Part shown: piece by piece, positions 51,304 through 51,570 of the stretch
Numbering within the stretch: the stretch's first letter is position 1
Layout: every line of letters starts with the position of its first letter
DNA from: an uncultured Clostridia bacterium
Lineage (GTDB): Bacteria; Bacillota; Clostridia; Oscillospirales; Ruminococcaceae
Length of the DNA: 51,570 nt
Reading direction: 5' to 3'
Assembly (NCBI GenBank): GCA_947625195.1
Contig: CANQNK010000016.1
Span: 1 to 51,570 of the forward strand
Position numbers and translations under genes: made by a program
The notes under the pieces: generated by a model
What the model was told of the DNA's origin: nothing
Seen by the model: the letters and a program-made list of their open reading frames with translations, nothing else
Databases searched by the model: none

Positions 51304-51570
51304 TCAGAGAAGTTTCCTCTGACGGGCAAACTCCTTTAGAATGTAAATATGCCAACGGGACTTTTGGACGATAGTGCGGAAGTACGGCGAGCAGAAAAAC
51401 TCGATCAGATACACCTTGGGGATGCGGTTCACATTGTTTTTCTTGAACGACTTTAAGTGTCCTCTGCGGCACCAGCTGTTGACGGTGGTTTTTGCATAGC
51501 CGGTCAGCTTCACAATATCCTCCGCCATCAGAACGTCGGGGTACTTGGAGAGCAGCTTCGCATAAAAATC
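51304..51570 (-). CDS. Excisionase-like HTH protein, 5' end outside the window
   Basis: The open frame continues to the right edge, so the start may lie beyond it; an internal ATG at 51528 is possible. The visible 88 residues contain a helix-turn-helix, MAEDIVKLTGYAKTTVNSWC then RRGHLKSFKKNNVNRIPKVY, of the MerR/excisionase-like type, with the basic recognition region of DNA-binding phage or element proteins. The C terminus (WHIYILKEFARQRKLL) is basic. Divergence from the ATPase gene's promoter region makes it a candidate regulator of the 33-bp repeats. Confidence 0.7.
   Translation of the reverse strand, partial: DFYAKLLSKYPDVLMAEDIVKLTGYAKTTVNSWCRRGHLKSFKKNNVNRIPKVYLIEFFCSPYFRTIVQKSRWHIYILKEFARQRKLL

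Larger units (their letters stand above)
24485..51570. mobile_element. tRNA-Ser-associated mobile island (left part)
   Basis: Directly 3' of the tRNA-Ser lies a convergent tyrosine recombinase remnant, then an IS, RepA-like and excisionase-type genes, pseudogenes, defence and toxin cargo and tnpV copies, up to the window edge. No second copy of the tRNA 3' end was seen, so the right end is outside the window or lost. Confidence 0.7.

Overview
The window looks like a spore-forming, low-to-mid GC Firmicute of the class Clostridia, probably a gut Oscillospirales/Ruminococcaceae type. Strong AGGAGG ribosome sites, sigma-A promoters with 17-bp spacers, a ylxM-ffh-rpsP-khpA cluster, a dipicolinate synthase pair (dpaAB) and anaerobic indolepyruvate:ferredoxin oxidoreductase genes support this; the family-level placement is inference. 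A perfect 16-bp parS site at 1814-1829 suggests an origin-proximal location.

Bases 1-24400 are chromosomal core. In order: mgtE (with a 29-codon leader ORF), an aldo/keto reductase, ylxM-ffh-rpsP-khpA, a split TSUP permease, an ABC-F protein, a membrane-anchored GDSL hydrolase, a MecA-like adaptor, rpe, a uridine-kinase-like protein, dpaAB, an acyl-CoA thioesterase with ahcY, paaK with iorBA (a GNAT remnant lies between iorA and iorB), galK with a 2-hydroxyacid dehydrogenase, rpiB, a four-helix-bundle protein and corA.

From 24397 to the right edge lies a mobile island abutting the 3' end of an intact tRNA-Ser(CGA); the 5' half of a second tRNA-Ser lies just upstream. The island starts with a truncated tyrosine recombinase cut by a decayed IS3-family element. 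A RepA-like ATPase and an excisionase-type HTH gene follow, flanked by two repeat systems that could be a replication or transfer origin: a 3x9-bp / 12-bp palindrome / 3x9-bp inverted structure, and six units of an about 60-bp degenerate tandem repeat.

The main cargo (29118-44824, all minus strand) reads, in transcription order: a three-gene HipBST toxin-antitoxin operon under a triple-operator promoter, a 759-residue protein of unknown function, then a type 4 BREX-like phage defence operon (brxP, brxC, pglZ, a 69-residue CxxC protein, brxL) ending in a cysteine desulfurase. There is no PglX methyltransferase. BrxP combines a PP-loop sulfotransferase-type core having CC...CxxC cysteines like APS reductase/DndC with a ferredoxin domain and a C-terminal DUF4007-like region. 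With the desulfurase this suggests sulfur-based DNA modification rather than methylation.

Downstream, two near-identical 0.5-kb tnpV repeats bracket a second cargo: an XRE-DUF3990 fusion, a 139-residue partner, a Fic protein and an Mrr-type restriction endonuclease. The window ends with a DUF4143 AAA ATPase, whose promoter carries three direct repeats at exact 33-bp spacing, and a partial HTH gene.
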